This document shows, piece after piece, positions 7,344 to 7,483 of a stretch of DNA of 7,483 bases. The stretch comes from an uncultured Synergistales bacterium. GTDB lineage: Bacteria; Synergistota; Synergistia; Synergistales; Aminobacteriaceae. The notes under the pieces are model-generated. The model saw only the letters and a program-made list of their open reading frames with translations. It did no database searches and was not told the DNA's origin. The position numbers and the translations under genes were made by a program. The number at the start of each line of letters is the position of its first letter. Within the stretch, counting starts at the first letter, position 1. The stretch is taken from positions 1 to 7,483 of the forward strand of contig CAJORD010000256.1 in NCBI GenBank assembly GCA_905236605.1, in the 5' to 3' direction.

Positions 7344-7355
7344 TCGTGTCCGGGC
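7315..7355. terminator. GC-rich inverted repeat at the convergent junction, possible bidirectional terminator
   Basis: The arm GCCCAGACAC (7315-7324) pairs with GTGTCCGGGC (7346-7355) across a 21-base loop that contains the capF stop codon. On the + transcript there is one A-C mismatch; on the - transcript that position becomes a G-U wobble, so the stem is unbroken. On the + side a T-rich stretch follows from 7360 (TTTTCATTTTC begins at 7360), set off by four As, so it is not a textbook terminator. The location between two converging genes supports termination; function is inferred. Confidence 0.5.
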
Positions 7356-7368
7356 AAAATTTTCATTT

Positions 7369-7483
7369 TCATTGAAGCAAACTTAAAACTGACTGCGGGA
7401 GCTGATTCGCCTGCGCAAACATCGAAGTCCCTGACTGATTCAAAATTTGAAGTTTCACAAGCTCCATCATCGTTTGCGACATA
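7369..7483 (-). CDS. Flagellin, C-terminal end (partial, 5' part outside the window)
   Basis: The - strand reads 37 residues ending in a TGA at 7371-7369. They begin MSQTMMELVKLQIL and end QANQLPQSVLSLLQ. This is the conserved flagellin C-terminal D0 helix: the pattern (M/E)xxxKxxILxQ, then G(T)xMxxQANxxPQxVLxLL, is characteristic of FliC/Hag proteins. The D0 helix packs in the core of the flagellar filament and acts in secretion and polymerisation. Only the end of the gene is visible, so the total length, the variable domain and the number of flagellin copies are unknown. It converges on capF with 25 bases between stop codons. Its closeness to a sugar-nucleotide and glycosyltransferase cluster is a common arrangement in bacteria that glycosylate flagellin, though adjacency alone does not prove it. 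Confidence 0.9.
   Translation of the reverse strand, partial: MSQTMMELVKLQILNQSGTSMFAQANQLPQSVLSLLQ

Noticed and set aside
1..7483. CRISPR arrays, tRNA or rRNA genes, insertion sequences
   Set aside because: No regularly spaced repeats, no cloverleaf or rRNA-like stretches, and no transposase or terminal inverted repeats were seen.

Overview
The window is an AT-rich bacterial stretch devoted to surface-glycan synthesis. Seven complete genes lie head to tail on the + strand. A broken glycosyltransferase remnant lies at the left edge, and the 3' end of a flagellin gene enters from the right on the - strand. The good AGGAG-type ribosome binding sites, low GC and flagellin suggest a motile bacterium, perhaps a low-GC Firmicute (Clostridia or Negativicutes). 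That is only a guess, because no rRNA or taxonomically decisive gene is present.

Layout. Positions 1-141 encode the N-terminal part of a family 2 glycosyltransferase, ending at a stop inside its conserved acidic motif; the reading frame is degraded up to about 214. Positions 238-2130 hold two adjoining genes: a CgeB-like (GT-B) glycosyltransferase and a poorly classified protein that may be a GT-A-like sugar transferase. Positions 2132-3905 hold two tandem, diverged paralogues of the TupA-like ATP-grasp family. Positions 3923-7343 hold a complete three-enzyme cassette for UDP-N-acetyl-L-fucosamine in the order capE-capG-capF. The flagellin end (7369-7483, - strand) converges on capF, with only 25 bases between the two stop codons and a GC-rich inverted repeat across the junction.

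How the genes may work together. CapE, CapF and CapG turn UDP-GlcNAc into UDP-L-FucNAc. The upstream glycosyltransferases could use this sugar or others to build a glycan. The two ATP-grasp proteins, related to TupA of teichuronopeptide synthesis, could form amide bonds that decorate the glycan with amino acids or similar groups. Tight spacing, overlaps and the common strand suggest one operon. The adjacent flagellin raises the possibility that the glycan is attached to flagellin, although a capsule or O-antigen is equally compatible with these genes.

The most unusual signal is a run of nine G residues near the start of the second ATP-grasp gene. It is a candidate slipped-strand phase-variation site. 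Both +1 and -1 shifts would end translation at, or a few bases past, an in-frame internal ATG that marks the start of the conserved domain.
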